From Phoronis australis (taxonomy: Eukaryota > Phoronida > Phoronidae), in contig NMRA01000326.1 of NCBI GenBank assembly GCA_002633005.1, forward strand, positions 233,215 through 297,214: a stretch of 64,000 nt of DNA, written 5' to 3'. Positions within the stretch are counted from its first letter, which is position 1. Every line of letters starts with the position of its first letter. Below are positions 25,440 through 38,730 of this stretch, one piece after another. The position numbers and the translations under genes were made by a program. The notes below the pieces were generated by a model. The model had not been told where the DNA came from. It worked only from the letters and a program-made list of their open reading frames with translations, and ran no database searches.

Positions 25440-25650
25440 CAGTGGCTGATCTAGGATACCATATAGGCCTAGTGAGGGGGGGCGACATCCTCGGAGAAGC
25501 GGGCAAAGCGCGATTGTATGCACGCAGGCGGCCCGGAAGTTGCGGGCGCCGAGGATGTATACCTTCTGCTCAGGAAATCTGTCGTTGGGCTAATTTTCAA
25601 TCACAAAGGGGATTTTTAGACCTCGTGGCCGGGAATTTCGCGTGATTTTT
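25440..25650. mobile_element. truncated relative (B4)
   Basis: The left end CAGTGGCTGATCTAGGATACC and the GGGCAAAGCGCGAT block match B3. The right end was not found, and the similarity fades near 25650. Confidence 0.6.
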
Positions 25651-26814
25651 CAATATTTTTGAGATGGGAATAGGGCCGATATTTGGCCCCAAAATTGAGG
25701 GATTGAGGGGACTCCTTTTTGTAAAGAAAAATGCATCGCGCTTCAACCCATAGTCATGAAAACACAGCCTGGCTGGCCGAAGATTCTCCGGTGCTCGTTG
25801 CTATTGCGGCATCCAGTCCGATCGAGATGCGACAAATTAGGATTCGAAAACAGTAATAAATTTTACACGGACATATTTTCCTTCGTCGCGGCGTATGGCA
25901 AGGACCCAACGCTTCCGAATCCCAATGTCCTTAGGGATTGTAAAACAGAGTGTCCGTATTTTTTCTAGCTGTTCGAGCAACGCGGAGTACAACTACGCGG
26001 ATAAGCCACCAGAGCTATCGTAGCGAGCCTCGTTTTGGAACGCGCCTCCTGTCGACGTGAATAGGGTCTATAGCCGTGATTTGATGTTTTTTTTCCTATT
26101 TTACATTTTAAAGGCCAGTAAAGCAGGTGCCGATTTTCTCAGCCGAGTACGCAGAAATGCAATCATTCATCTGGGTAATCACACGGCAATTGCTTACTCC
26201 AGGCTAGTTTTTCCCCTAATTTATTACCTAAACAAGTACTGTTGGTGAAATTGGACGATGAGTTAGGGCTCACCTCTGTACTGAGCCGAGTGTTGACTGC
26301 CGGGAGATGCGACGTACTTCACTAACTGTCATATGCAAAGAACAGGCAAAATTTGTACAATAAATAATTAAGTATGTATAAAAAGAACCAAAATGAGAAT
26401 CAAAAATAACCAAGTAAAACAACAGCGCATTTACGCACACGTTAACATCAATACGTTTTCATGGGCAGCATGACCGTCATTCAGGAATCCTTGCTGAACT
26501 GTCACACAGGAATTCAAGTCACGAAAATAGACGGGAATAGTCGATGATTTTCTGATCTCAGCCGAAGTACCTGTTGGCTACATCACGTGACTGAATGTTA
26601 GTGTAACCTACAAGTCATTTGTAAAAGAATGGAATGATAAATGCTAACACATCAAAACTTCCTCATGTAAACGATATCTGCCTGTTGAGTACAAAAACTG
26701 TCCTCGTAAATTTGACAAGCCAGTACAGTCAAAACCAAAAATCCCAATTAATATCTCATTAAGCCCCCTTTTTAAGTATTAACATAAAATCTTGATCTGC
26801 CCCTTTGATTGTTG
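25651..26814. other. no gene recognised
   Basis: Short frames only, between element B4 and repeat E2. Confidence 0.5.
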
Positions 26815-27540
26815 CTTTGTCCCATACGCGTTGAATCTGTCGAGGGAAATACGGCCATGTAATAAAGTTTTCCGTATTCATCTCCCGCACTACTTCAACA
26901 GCGATCTCTGACATGGAAAGTTCAAAAGGTAGGTCAATGTTGACTCGACGTCGTTAGCCGGTTCGATCACCAATTTTCCGAAAATATTTTAAAGTAATAC
27001 AATTATAGCAGAGTAAATTACGCTCAACATACAATCAGGTCTCAATCGTAACATCTGGTGCAGGACTGTTAATTGTACGACAGTTCTGTCTCAGTTTTCA
27101 TTGGCTAAATATTCTATCGTCTGCACCTCAAGCGCCGATTCCTCGGTAACTACAATATCAAATATTGTTGTTATTTAATTAACTATTTTCAAGAGATGTT
27201 ACAAGTTCAATGAATAGCTACCCTTGTTTTCATTTTTGTTATCTCTTTTCAAGTAATAAATCGTCACATTTAAAACTGTTTCTTTTACTAGAGAAAACTT
27301 GCAGCCTAATGCGCAAGAACATACATTTAGGATGTGATCCGCCACGTGAACAGTCTGAGTGAAGTACTTAAAAAATGTGAGGAAAAAATGAAAGAAACTA
27401 GGGTATTCGAAGCGTATGGGATCAATACAAAACGTACCTCGATTGGCATAGATGAAGTAATATCGAACTCGACATTATTCCGCGAAATAACGTACCGCGG
27501 GAACTTCATGTACGCCGCTCTCGGTACATTTTACGTATGT
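26815..27540 (-). repeat. interspersed repeat E, copy 2 (inverted)
   Basis: On the minus strand it reads VREMNTENFITWPYFPRQIQ and continues RVWDKATIKGADQDFM before a stop. On the + strand, starting near 27334, is HVNSLSEVLKKCEEKMKETR and FREITYRGNFMYAALGTFYV. The two frames are divergent. No known domain was recognised. Confidence 0.7.
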
Positions 27541-28671
27541 ATCCTGTTATCTATCATATCATTGAACGTTGCGTTTTTACACTTAAAAATAATGATAAAA
27601 TTTACAAATCATTTATAGCATGATTGGTTTTACCCATGACAACTTTTTGTTAAGAGTACGGATCAGTATTTGTTAGTAAAAACATAAAATCTAATCTTCT
27701 AGAATTTTTTGTTGCAAAATTGATCACTTTTAAGAATAACAATGCAAACACGTTGAAGGTTGACATTTTAGAAACATTTATCGTCGTTTCCATCGTTCGA
27801 TTGAGACATTTCAGGTGATGTTCAAGATTAGTGAAAGAAAGACTTAATTATTTAATGGAGAATGCCACCCAAAAAACAACCTATTTTGTATCAATTTAGA
27901 TCGAGTAGTTCTACTCGATAACGGCAGGTTCGGTTGCGTTACCTGACACCTGACGGCAGACGGAGGTGTTGAAATTATCCAATGACGTCATTGGTTTCAC
28001 ACGCAGTCTGTTCAGCAGTTCACAACACAGGTTACTGGTGTCAGCTTATCGCTTGGATTCATCGTTTAACACCAATAAATCACCAAACTTCGATCTAAAA
28101 CCCTTAAAAATACATTGAGTTCTTATAAAACGTGTTGTTTTATTTCGCTGTTACGGATTCATTGGTATTTGGACACACCGTAATTAACCTGCAAAGTTCG
28201 GCAGGCCTATTTACCAAGGTCCGTAGCAGGAGTTTGGCCGGGGGTCTGTTTGGAGATAAATTCGAAGTATTCTTCCGTGAAATACAGACAAAAGAACCTA
28301 GATCTGTGTTGTTTAGACTTGTGATTTTTTGAGTTCTAAACACATAAAACGCTTGTTATCCCGGCCAGTGGCTCGGAACCCGATCAGGCCCGGTGCGGCC
28401 GGACTGACTCGTTATCCTGGCTAGTGGCTCCGAACCCGGTCAGACCCGTCGCGGCCGTCGAGACTGACATGAACACAACCCAGCAACTTGAATTGGAAAC
28501 TAAATCTCCAGTCACCAAAAGACTATAATAGTGAGCCAAAGAAATAATGTGCACGTAATTATTTACGTGAATTAGCCACGAAACTGAAAATCTACTTGCT
28601 TGTCGGGGGCCGTGAAGTCGGGTTCCCCTTCCACAGACAGTCAGGGCAAAGGTTGTACATTAACAATGATT

Positions 28672-29171
28672 TTGTGACGGGACGTTCATAACTTTACGCT
28701 TATTGTTATTCTTATTTAGTTGCAAATGTTCAATTATTCTTATGCTAATGTCTTCGTTGCGTCTCAGTGCGCCTTTGTTACGTGGGCATGTGGGCGCGAC
28801 TGTATGTGTCGGACACTTCGCTAGCGACGGACTTAGGAGAAGGGTGTTTCCTTCCTTTGCCTTCATGAAAATTGATCGTTATCATGTGCAATTGAACTGA
28901 AACGTACATGTATGCCTGACGAGAGGAAATACACATTTTTGATGTTCAGTGGAGACTTGCTCTGTTACATTTGGCGCCCAACGAAAATCGAACAAACCAG
29001 AACTTTTCTTTGACGACGTCTGTAAAATTATGACCGTGCTACGGCCTTGCATGGAAAGTTGAACTGCTTGCTGACTTTACAAGATTTATGTCACGACTCG
29101 GGTAAGAATTTTCTGGAAAGGACAATGTCTTAATTTGCTACTATCGTGGTCACAAGATCGTGGTGGTGTCT
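28672..29171 (+). mobile_element. LTR retrotransposon fragment: 5' LTR plus primer-binding site
   Basis: The segment is absent from the other two copies of the host element. Its first ~297 bases start TGTGACGG (28673) and end TGTTACA (28969), the TG...CA form of an LTR. Immediately after comes TTTGGCGCCCAACG (28970-28983), which has the form of a tRNA primer-binding site. About 190 bases of apparent leader follow before host-element sequence resumes. There is no gag or pol and I did not find the 3' LTR. It could be a truncated insertion or a small TRIM-like element. Confidence 0.6.
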
Positions 29172-29679
29172 GGAATAATGTATGGTGTATTTCTAAATAA
29201 AGATACCCCTAACATATGTGGCCATAGCATATAAAATGGAGTAATTGTTTCACAACAGGTTTCTGTCAGCAAACACTGAATTAGCATGCGCTCACACGGC
29301 CTCGGTTCCCGGTCAATTACCCGGTTGCCGCCCGGGCATCAAAAGCCGGTAACGCAGTGGTTTACTCATTGCTGGCTTCTCAACATTAGCACTCACGAAT
29401 ACTGTGAAGTGATTACAAATTGAATCTAATTAGACAGATTGGTTAGGACGAGAATAATTCATTTTGAAACAGAACGCAGAGTACATGGCAACTCGCCCGA
29501 CGCCAAGCGCGACTTAGTCAAGAGCTCATCCGACGAAGACTTCACGGGTCGGATCGTTAGGTTTCACAGACTATCAGTTCGAACCGGAATAGGTACACTG
29601 ATCAAGAAATACTAGAGAGGCGTCGTGAACATGCACAGACAACGGAACGTATGGATAGTTCTTTGGTAAGCCAGAATCG

Positions 29680-29946
29680 TCAGAGAAATCTGTCAACGAA
29701 ATGCCGGCCACAGACTCGGAGATGTTTCAAGGCCTCATACTTGCTATAAACAGAATACCTTTCATTCTTCACTACCGCGAGGCACTTTCTAAGCTTTTCG
29801 GGCTCTCGAGGTAGTCGAAAAAACGATATACCCGCTTTCTTCGCAACTTCATAGTTCGGACAAGCGGGAACGATGCACCGCAATATAGCGGCATTAACTC
29901 TGTAACGAACCACTGACGTCGCTGCGTCGTTTCTCACCTTCTTCAC
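29680..29946 (-). pseudogene. THAP-domain fragment of the Kolobok-like element
   Basis: The 88-residue frame contains a C2CH zinc-binding pattern: C-I-V-P-A-C, a hydrophobic F-x-L-P segment, L-R-K, and VCGRHF at the end. This is the layout of a THAP DNA-binding domain, in which C-x2-4-C and C-x2-H hold zinc. The frame stops after about one domain with no catalytic part. The minus-strand start lies near the element's right TIR, as expected for a transposase N-terminus. THAP domains in transposons bind element ends; here that is inference. Confidence 0.7.
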
Positions 29947-30061
29947 TGGTTAACGCGACGCCTCTCGGCAAGGTGAGGTCGACCGAAAAAGAGGCGATGT
30001 GGATATATACCGATTAAGACGGTAAAAAAGACTAATTAAATCGGGTGGCATTCTCCTTTAA

Positions 30062-33000
30062 ATTAACTCTGTTGTACGGGGTTCTTTTTATATGTATAAC
30101 GGTATTTGCCCAAATAATAGGATTTATGTCAGAGTGCCATAAATCTCATTATTGATTTGGCAGCAAGATCACTGGTTTAAATTCTTAAAGATTTTATCAA
30201 AAAGGAAGTTAGGATTTAAAGGAAATTAAACGCATTGTTTCTACACTTTAGGAGACAGTTAATTCTATTTGGACTTCCTTGACTGTTTTCAGTTGTCGCC
30301 TGGTATTGTGCGGTGTAACCATGCAGTGGGCTTGTTTGCAGAGCGCGGTGTAACCATGCAGTGGGCCTGTTGGCAGAGCGCGGTGTAACCATGCTGTGGT
30401 CCTTTTGGCAGAGTCTGATCCACTACTGCTGTACTTGAACTACCGGTGTTGTACAGAGGTGTGAGAACACGAAATCCTGTAGTATACCGGGTCTAATAAG
30501 TTAATATTGTGCAAAAAGTAAATACTATAATTATCTGTCGATGACGCAATGCACAACACAGGACAATTAATAATTTCTCAGTTTTTAGCGACTTGGTTTC
30601 AACACAATAACTGTTACGGTGAAATCAATCGACTACATGAAGAAACGTATCGACAACCAACGCACAATGGGACACTATCAATATATATAAATCTCTATTT
30701 GTAAAAGCAGAGTGAAAAGAGCTAGCGTAAAAATAAATATTTGTTAATGCATTGGCACTTCGATTAACTGATGCGACGTGTTAACTGTTCAATCGAATAT
30801 CGACCAGTTTGCGTATGAAACATCGCAGCTCATTCTACAGCTTATATACTGGCTGTTCATAGCAAATAAAATAACAACTAGCGGGAAGAATTTGTGTTAA
30901 ATTAGAGGCAATCGTTAGAGGAAAGTTCATTCTTTAAAAGGCCGAAACTGGTTTAGCAATAACTGCATCACGGACGGAAACCAGGAACGTGGAGCAAAGT
31001 TTTAACTGCGATCTCCTCCAGGAAAGTACAAGTAAGTGGACGAATAGATTAACTGTATACATGCACATATTTGTAGCAATTACATTTAAGACTTGCGGAT
31101 TAATCTGTAGAAAAGATCAATTTCTTATACTCAGTCTACTTTTGGAGTCCCTGTAATGATTATTTCTGGGTTTGGAGGGTTTCCCAGAATAAAAAATGTC
31201 AGTGAGCGTTAGCCAAAACAAAAATTCATTCACTTTTTACAGTTGGTCTTCAAAAGCCGTATATCCCGGACCGGTCTTAGTTAAAATAGTTGTAACCGTT
31301 CGAATTTAATTTGCAAACATTTCACTAAACTGTGGCTCGTGAAGTCTGTTTTAGATATTGATACCAAAGTTGTATTATAAAATATCGATGAACACACAGG
31401 AATGAACCAAACAAAATAACAATTGGAGATCTAGAATTACTCTGAGAACGATTCCTAATACTAAAAATAAATAAACAAACAAACAGCAACGTAAACCCCG
31501 ATAAGGCGTATCAACAGACAGATAATAATGACATCTTGTTAATATCAATTTTATAAATTTTATTTATTATTTATTTTATTAATGTGATATTTACAATGAG
31601 GGTAGCCCCATCAGTTCACACTGCTTTCCATCGGGGCACAGATATGTTAACGTTGTGTATCTCCAAAAGTTAAGAGGTATGTAACAACTATTAGTTCATT
31701 CAGGACCACTTGCGGGTTCACACTCTCTGCGAAAAGTAGGACAAAACCGCCACCTTGTTGCACATCTTGGCATAAGTTGTATAGTCCGCTCGTGGAAAAT
31801 CAGCATGAGATCTTTCAAACCTCACTCGACTTCCCGCTGTGGAGTGACAATTTGGCACTAACACGCCACGGCTGGTGAGACAAACTCTACCTTGCTTCAT
31901 ACCTGAATGTATTCCGCTTAGCGAGAATTTCGCGGAAACGCAAGGTAACATAAGACATCGCGAGATATCGCCATATATTATACGTAATCAAAGTGGTCAT
32001 TAGTGGGTTGTAGGAGCTTTAAAAACATTTCGAAAGTACTTTGACCCGAAACTTTGATTTGACGTGTTTCATTTTATTCGTATGTGTTAATTTCAAATGC
32101 GAAAACTTTCTGCGTTTGAAGTTGTTCATTTTCGTAAAAAAAAACAAAATGGTGAAAATTAGAATTGCATTGTGTCAGTGTTCAATAAAAGTTTTGTCGC
32201 GGGCATTTTTACAGGCACATTGAAAAACTATTAGAGACATTGAACAAAAGACACGAGAAACATAGTGCAGAATGAAAGTAGAAATGACATTTCTTAAAAA
32301 ACAACTAAAGCGCCTCTTAGTAATTTAATACCTGCGTAAACGCTTTAGTAGTCATATCAAACAACAAACATTTATTATCTTGTGCACATATTGATATAAA
32401 TTACGTATCGCATGTACTAAATTGATTGCAATTATTCCGGACAACCTAAGAAATGCCATAGTTCTTTATTCCGGTTGTGTTCGTCCGCTCATTACTTTTA
32501 CGTCAATGAGAGTTTAATCTTGAAAGTTGTTTTGGGTAATTCAAATCAAAGTATCAAAGTGCTCGCAAAAAAATAAAGATCCTCTTTTGGTCTCGTTTAG
32601 TTAAAAATATATACGAAATGAGTTTTAACGCAAACCACCTTCATTAAAACGTATCCTCAAGTGATTGCCTTTCAACATTACACCATTCTTTTGAAAATGA
32701 TCGTAACTTAAAATACAAAATAAATTACACATCACTGGTTTAATATTTTCAGGACGTAAATTATTTTTCCTATTAGTTGAAAAAAGCCCGAAAAATACCG
32801 TTTTTCATGCAGCCACATTTTAGCTGCTGCTTTTCATGATCATAAACTTTAATTACGTGAGCTAAGCCCTTTTAACTGTTTTGATAATAACGTAGCCATG
32901 GATTTCTTACTCTGGTACCTGCATCTACTCTGGGTCCCAGAAATGAGATTCTCAGTCTGTGACAACACGGCTCTTTGCAGCGCCCTCTACTGCTCAACAC

Positions 33001-33688
33001 ATGTGACACTTAAATATATATGAACTTCGTTTTTACTAAAATATGCGACATAAAACGGGAAAACTTTTCAGATAACGAAAAAGAAGTGCTTTATTTATCC
33101 TGACACGAAAAAGTAAATTGACAGGTGAAAGTACTCACGAAATGTTGTACTACTCAGGGCCCACGGAATATAGCTTCATGAGCGATGTTTGTGCGTCTAC
33201 GAAACTCTAACCGTCATCTCTCAGAAAGTTTAATTTTCTCGCCTTGAGGGGAACTGTGAGCTCAGCAAACGTTCTTTTGAGTTAACTGAGCTCATTTTAA
33301 ACCGTCGACTGACTCTACACGTATTCCTTAAATATCATGGTTGACTTGCTTCTGAGCATGCGACCGTTGTTGATCTGTTCCTTTCACATGGTTTCTACAG
33401 TCCACATTTTTTCAATTTCTTCTGCTACGCCCCCATCCTTTAACCCAAACTTAAACATGATAATAACATATTACACGTGCTTTAACAATCCTATTTGATG
33501 TTTTGTCTTATTACATGTACGTCTTCATCTAGTTTTATGTATGTACTGCTGGGGGCAGATTGTCCCTCATCTTCATGATCAATATATGTCAAGAATAATA
33601 TATAAAAGATACGAGCGTCGCCAGCTCGTTACCAGAGATGAAAAGAATACCGAGGTAGGCGATATAAGATCATTTATTATGACAATAG
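30062..33688. other. long gene-free stretch
   Basis: Apart from the 35-bp repeat at 30309, the stretch is AT-rich with no recognised exon or element ends. Confidence 0.5.
30309..30414. repeat. 35-bp tandem repeat, three copies
   Basis: The unit is GCGGTGTAACCATGCAGTGG followed by GCCTGTTGGCAGAGC. It is isolated, with no gene nearby. Confidence 0.85.
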
Positions 33689-33812
33689 AGAATCCTACAT
33701 TAGTCTCAGGTTTATGACATGGGCAAAACCTCTGGGAATTTCGTCAACATTCCAAGAGGTTTCGCCCATGTCATGAACCTGAGACGATTGTAGGATTTGT
33801 TTTCTCACATGA
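33689..33812. repeat. near-perfect hairpin at the left end of the fold-back element
   Basis: The stem runs from GAGAATCCTACA through CAGGTTTATGACATGGGC and returns through GCCCATGTCATGAACCTGAG to GTAGGATT. It folds on a ~15-base loop. The right end of the element carries only one arm of this hairpin. Confidence 0.85.
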
Positions 33813-36800
33813 ACAGTAAAAACAATGATCTTTTTGCCGAAAGACTCAACGTGCTAAAGCTTTCAACCACATGACGAAATTTTATAAAAACACAATTGCG
33901 CAATATGAAGTAAACCCAGTTACTTTTTGTTAGTAGTTTTATTCTAAAATTAACAACTGTAAATTGCATACAGCTTTCGTAACAAATCTAATAATAAATA
34001 GTCTTTGAAGTTGTAAATGTTTATAAATAACTCAGTGAGCACTAAATTGACATTGAGCATAACTAGGCAGCATCAACGCAATTCTTGAGTTGCGGTTAGT
34101 CTCCGTTTGAATTAACGTGGGTATGAAATTCCCCGCCGAAGACATGTCCTTCCGATTGGGAGTACGTACAGTTGCGACACTCGATTTGTCTTTCATAACC
34201 TTGTCACCTTCACGGAATTATGGAATGTTTGGTTGGCGCGCGTTTAGTTGTTGGTGTTAGTGTTTTGCAAACCATAAAATGTAAGGCGTATAGATTTCTA
34301 CTTTGCACTATTTTGTGATTCGCTCATGTAATATCAAACAATTACTTATTCGGTGTTATTGTCCAGTAATGTCGTAACCCATTCCAGGTCATATGAGAAA
34401 ATACAATTACAAGTAATAGATAGAGAATACAAAAGAAGTTAACTGAAAAAAGATGATTTCTGGTAAGCTGTACAATAAAAGCGCCTGCCATATGGAAGTA
34501 CAAGAAAATGCCAAAATGGGGGATGGTAGGGGGTGGGAAAAATGGATGAGTTTTAGGACGCGCTTCAATGTGGTCGTCACAAAAAAGATGAACTGAAACA
34601 CGAGATTAGATAACAAAGAGAATACCTAAAGACACGTGTCAATCATCAGCCTATGAAAGCCAAGGGCTGACCAAAGTTTAAAAGAGGAAAAAAGGAAGGG
34701 GGATTGGGGAAACATGTTCACGTGTTTTCTTAACGTCAGATATCATGGGATTTCACTGTTTTCCTTAATCATAAAATATGACTGTATTCCACTTAGATTT
34801 CCTTCGGGAGTGCTTCGTACTTAGCCCATACGGATGACGATTACGTATTCTCAAGAGAAAACTTGCTGGGCTGTAACATACTGAAACTTCACAAACGAGA
34901 AGCAACGCAACGAAACATTCGCTAATCTAAAAATGCTACTACATAGCATGCACTAACAGTTGAAATGAGTTGACTCCATAAGCACGTTTTTTGGTGAATG
35001 AAGGGAAATCAACATCGGTCAACACACGTGATGTTCATTTCCCTATGTATCGAATTGACGAGCATACCAGCGGGATGAAACACTTATTTTGTAATTAAAG
35101 TTCTAATTGAATAAGTTAATAAGCGGGTTTAAGTTTGTTAATGTCGGGAAAGGGCGTAAAGCGTCTATAAACACCAATACTTAAAAAATATTTTGTACTT
35201 GTAAAATTGGTTGCAAATTGTTACTCAAGCAAATTAGACGTGATAACAATGGTCACTTTCTCATGGTCAGAATAACGAAATGCCAGGTCTTTGCAAGTCT
35301 AGATATCATCTTCAGCGTTAATATAAGTAGAGACCAGTTTCGTAGCCGTAAATGGTATGGTTCAAAATGAAAGCTCGCTTTTTGAACTCTCAAAAGCGGG
35401 CTTATAGCCGCTTAAAGCGTAAATCAGCAAAATGGTTTTCATCCATCTTATGTTAATTTTATTGATTTAAACACTTCCGGTGCTGTAATGTTAAAACAAA
35501 TCGATGACAATGTATTATATTAGCAACATGAGTAACGGATAGAGAACCAATAGCGAGTGGAAATACACATTCACTACATGAGTACAAGGGCATATCAAAG
35601 TTTAATTGGGTTTTACATCACATGTGTGGTGACAGTTTTTAATCAACGTGAAATCAAGTACAAAAGGAAATGAGTGGACATGATAGCAAATCGTAATTAG
35701 ATTTCAACTGATGACGATGGAATAGGAAATTGTTGTAAAATATTTGTTCGTTTGTTGGTTTACGTTTGTGAGAACGAAGCGGACCGTACATATATGCTAA
35801 TAGGCCCTAACACTAAATCTTTCAATTCTCTTTTTATTTGCATTCTTTTGTATTCATAGTGAATAGCTCTCAGTGCAACATTCAACGACTCATTTGCCCT
35901 CTAGTTCATTATACGACAGCAGATATGTAAAATAATTGATGCGTATAGTATTAAATGCAAAAGGTTAAAATAAAGAAACAAGCAATTGCGCGCTTACAAT
36001 CTTGGTAGATTTCTGAATAGAATTTGACTGAATGTGATTTTTTAACAAATAAATCCCAGTTTCAACGTATCTCTATAGAGAGACATAATTGGCCACAATG
36101 AAGCATTTGCGAGGCTAGTGTGTTTTGAAGGTTCCGCCTCACGAGCAAGCTCAGTTTGCCCAACAATCATTCATTCCCTCGCCGACAGGGGTCACGCAAT
36201 CGGTTTCGCGTAATCTAAAATACACTTCCTGTGTATGGATACAGTGTTATTCGGAAAGTTACCGAACTGACTAAACTGTTGTTGTTCATTGTCACATTTT
36301 CAAATGGCTGTAAAGAAAACATAAAACACATTTGTCATTTATGTAGTGTTGACAATCTGACAAGATGCATCGCGTAGCATCTTCAACTCATTGCGTCCAA
36401 GTAGACGAAACAAAACCTTGCAATTGAGGTTTTCGACGAAAAAGTGAAAAACATCAGCACCGGGAATCTTCGCGGTCGAAGCAAAATCGTTTCAGCAGGT
36501 GCAGGGTAAGCTCCGATCTCACTTCAAAAATTGCAGAGTAAATTAAACGTATTTATCAGGTAAAGTTAACCGCGAAGGTGATAATTGTCGAATTCTAATA
36601 TGCATATAATAACAAAAGCGATTGTATTTTCTCACTTGACCTGGAATGTGTTACGGACACGACTGGTTAATAACACCGAGTACGTAATTTTTTGATATTA
36701 CATGGGAAAATCACAAAGAAGCGCAAAGTAGAAATCCATACGCCTTAAATTCTATCGTCTGCAAAACACTAAAACGTCAACCAAACGTGCGCCCACAAAC

Positions 36801-37340
36801 AATGCCGGAAGGTGACAAGGTTATTATTGACTAATCGGGTGTCGCAGCTGGACAAGCAAACAACTTTTTAAACGGACCCATCTTCGACAACGAATTCCAT
36901 ATCCACGTTCATTCAAACGGAGACGAGCCCCAACTCGAGGAACGCGGCGAGACTGTCTAGCAGTGCTGTCTAAAGGTCTACTCAGTGCTCACGTACGGGC
37001 GAGAAAGCCTTGCTGACTGTTATTCATCGACATTTTGTAACTTTTGATATTACTTCAAAGACTATTCATTAGATTCTTACTTGAATATTTGCCACGAAAG
37101 CTGAATACAATTTACAGTTGTTAAACTTAAAATAAAACTATTAACAAAAAGTAACCGAATTACTTTACATTGCGCAAGCGTGTTTTTACAAAGTTGCGTC
37201 ATGTGGTTGAAAGTTTTAGACAAGTCGAGTTTTTCGACAAAAAGATCGTTTTTTCGGTTCATGTGAGAAAAGAAATTCTACAAACCTCGGGATTTTGAAG
37301 AAGTTTCCTAGAGGTTTTGCCCATGTCATAAACCTGAGAC
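33703..37340. mobile_element. fold-back element with ~0.7-kb inverted arms
   Basis: The left arm (about 33703-34405) and right arm (about 36615-37340) are inverted copies, matching over their full length at roughly 75-80% by eye. Both outer ends read GTCTCAGGTTTATGACATGG. No clear target duplication was found at the edges. The 2.2-kb interior has no recognisable coding domain. Confidence 0.75.
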
Positions 37341-37928
37341 TCGTGTACAGGCCAAAGCTTGTTGCTCGAAAAATAAAAAAATGCCCCACCCAACGATAGT
37401 CCCGAAAATTTGACAATGGCCTTTTAATAACTGGATCAACTATTTGATCGTACTGAACGTAGACAACAACAAGACGCATAGATTCAACACTATTCATGCC
37501 GGATCTGATGGTTTGTCATTTGTTGTTGTTCAGTACTTGGTCAGTTAAACACAGTTAGGGTATCCATAAAATGGAGAATACCTTTTATACAACAAGACCA
37601 ATCCAAATGATGACAGGACAGTAATCTCCATCTTCTCCCCTCAAAGCCATACGACTAGATTTAAAAGCGAAGGAAACCTTTTTTCATGTCATTTTTAGCA
37701 AAAATAAGGTTCTTTGGTTATCCCAGACATATTTTGCACTTAATTACACCTTTTCGAAATTTGATTAATTACTCGTGCTCTACTCCGGAAGTGACGTTTT
37801 GGGAGGCAAGAATTTCGCGTCAATTTCTTTTCATATAGAGAGCTGTGAGAGCTGTCGAGACAGTCATTGTTCTACCTCGGTTGTAGTAAGTTCGGTCTCG
37901 TTTGCTTTTGTTTACAAAGTCAGACAAC

Positions 37929-38210
37929 ATGCCACACTGTTGCTGCGTACCGGGATGTACTCATTATCGTCTCACGCGCGCTTTGGGAATACCAGGCTTT
38001 GCATTGCTTTCCAAAGATGACACACTTCGCCGAACTTGGCTTGCTCGTGTGAATAACGCAGCGTTACCCGTCAACGCAACGTTCAACGCAGTGGAGGGTT
38101 ACCGAGTGTGTGGCAAGCATTTTCTGCCGTCAGATTACGAGAGGGATATGTACGCTGAATTGATAAAGGTCCCTGCGAAACAACGCCTGAAGAAGGGTGC
38201 GATACCGTAG
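37929..38210 (+). pseudogene. THAP-domain N-terminus of a Kolobok-like transposase
   Basis: The frame starts MPHCCCVPGCTHY and runs to RVCGKHFLPSDYE, then LKKGAIP, then TAG. It shows Cys-x4-Cys, the Cys-x2-His pair, a central Leu-Arg-x-Trp, and a terminal Ala-Ile-Pro box equivalent to the AVPTIF box. All zinc ligands of a THAP domain are present. The stop right after the Pro box is probably a mutation, because coding character resumes downstream. Confidence 0.78.
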
Positions 38211-38439
38211 CTGTTGATTACCGGCAGTGCTCCGTCGCCACCCCCGCGAAGTACGTTTTTGAAGCGAGAAGGCTCGCCATCTATGGCCACTACAGTGACT
38301 GGAGGCACTTCATCTACTGTCACCCGTGCCTCCTAAGGTACTGAGCGTGCAATTCTGGGAACTAGCATTGATTCGCCCTGTGCTGTTGTTTCTAACACAG
38401 AGCCTGTGAGCAGCCCTGCAGCGATGTTGAGTTGTGGGA

Positions 38440-38730
38440 GTGAATACAGGCCCAGTTCGACACCAGTGAAGAGGACAGTTCGTCGTCCAACGAACAGATT
38501 CGTGAGCCAAACTTTATTGTGGTCTTGTCTAAAGTATTGGAGCTATTTAGAAAGTGCCAAGTGTTTGGCGAGGGAGTAACACTGCGGGATGTAAGCATTT
38601 TGGGTGCTCAGGTCACCATCCAGTGGGAGTGTGTTGCTGGACACTGGGGCAAGTGGGACAGTTATGCCTGTGCATACTCTGCCTCATTATACTCGGGCTC
38701 AAACATACAAAGTATACCCACCCACTGACT
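38440..38730 (+). pseudogene. transposase-like segment following the THAP domain
   Basis: A frame with an acidic-serine linker (FDTSEEDSSSSNEQ) leads into NFIVVLSKVLELFRKC and then TIQWECVAGHWGKWDS. The pattern of a hydrophobic stretch, a Cys, then C-x3-H and a W-x-S motif recalls the middle region that follows THAP domains in some invertebrate TTAA transposons. The name is based on that resemblance and on position. A frameshift lies between it and the THAP domain. Confidence 0.45.

Larger units (their letters stand above)
27856..30057. mobile_element. Kolobok-like TTAA element, copy 2, with nested LTR fragment
   Basis: This copy has the same TIR and interior as the copy at 16.6 kb, with TTAA at 27852-27855 and 30058-30061. 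It is about 520 bp longer because of an insertion at roughly 28672-29171. It carries the best-preserved THAP reading frame of the family, on the minus strand at 29680-29946. Confidence 0.82.
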
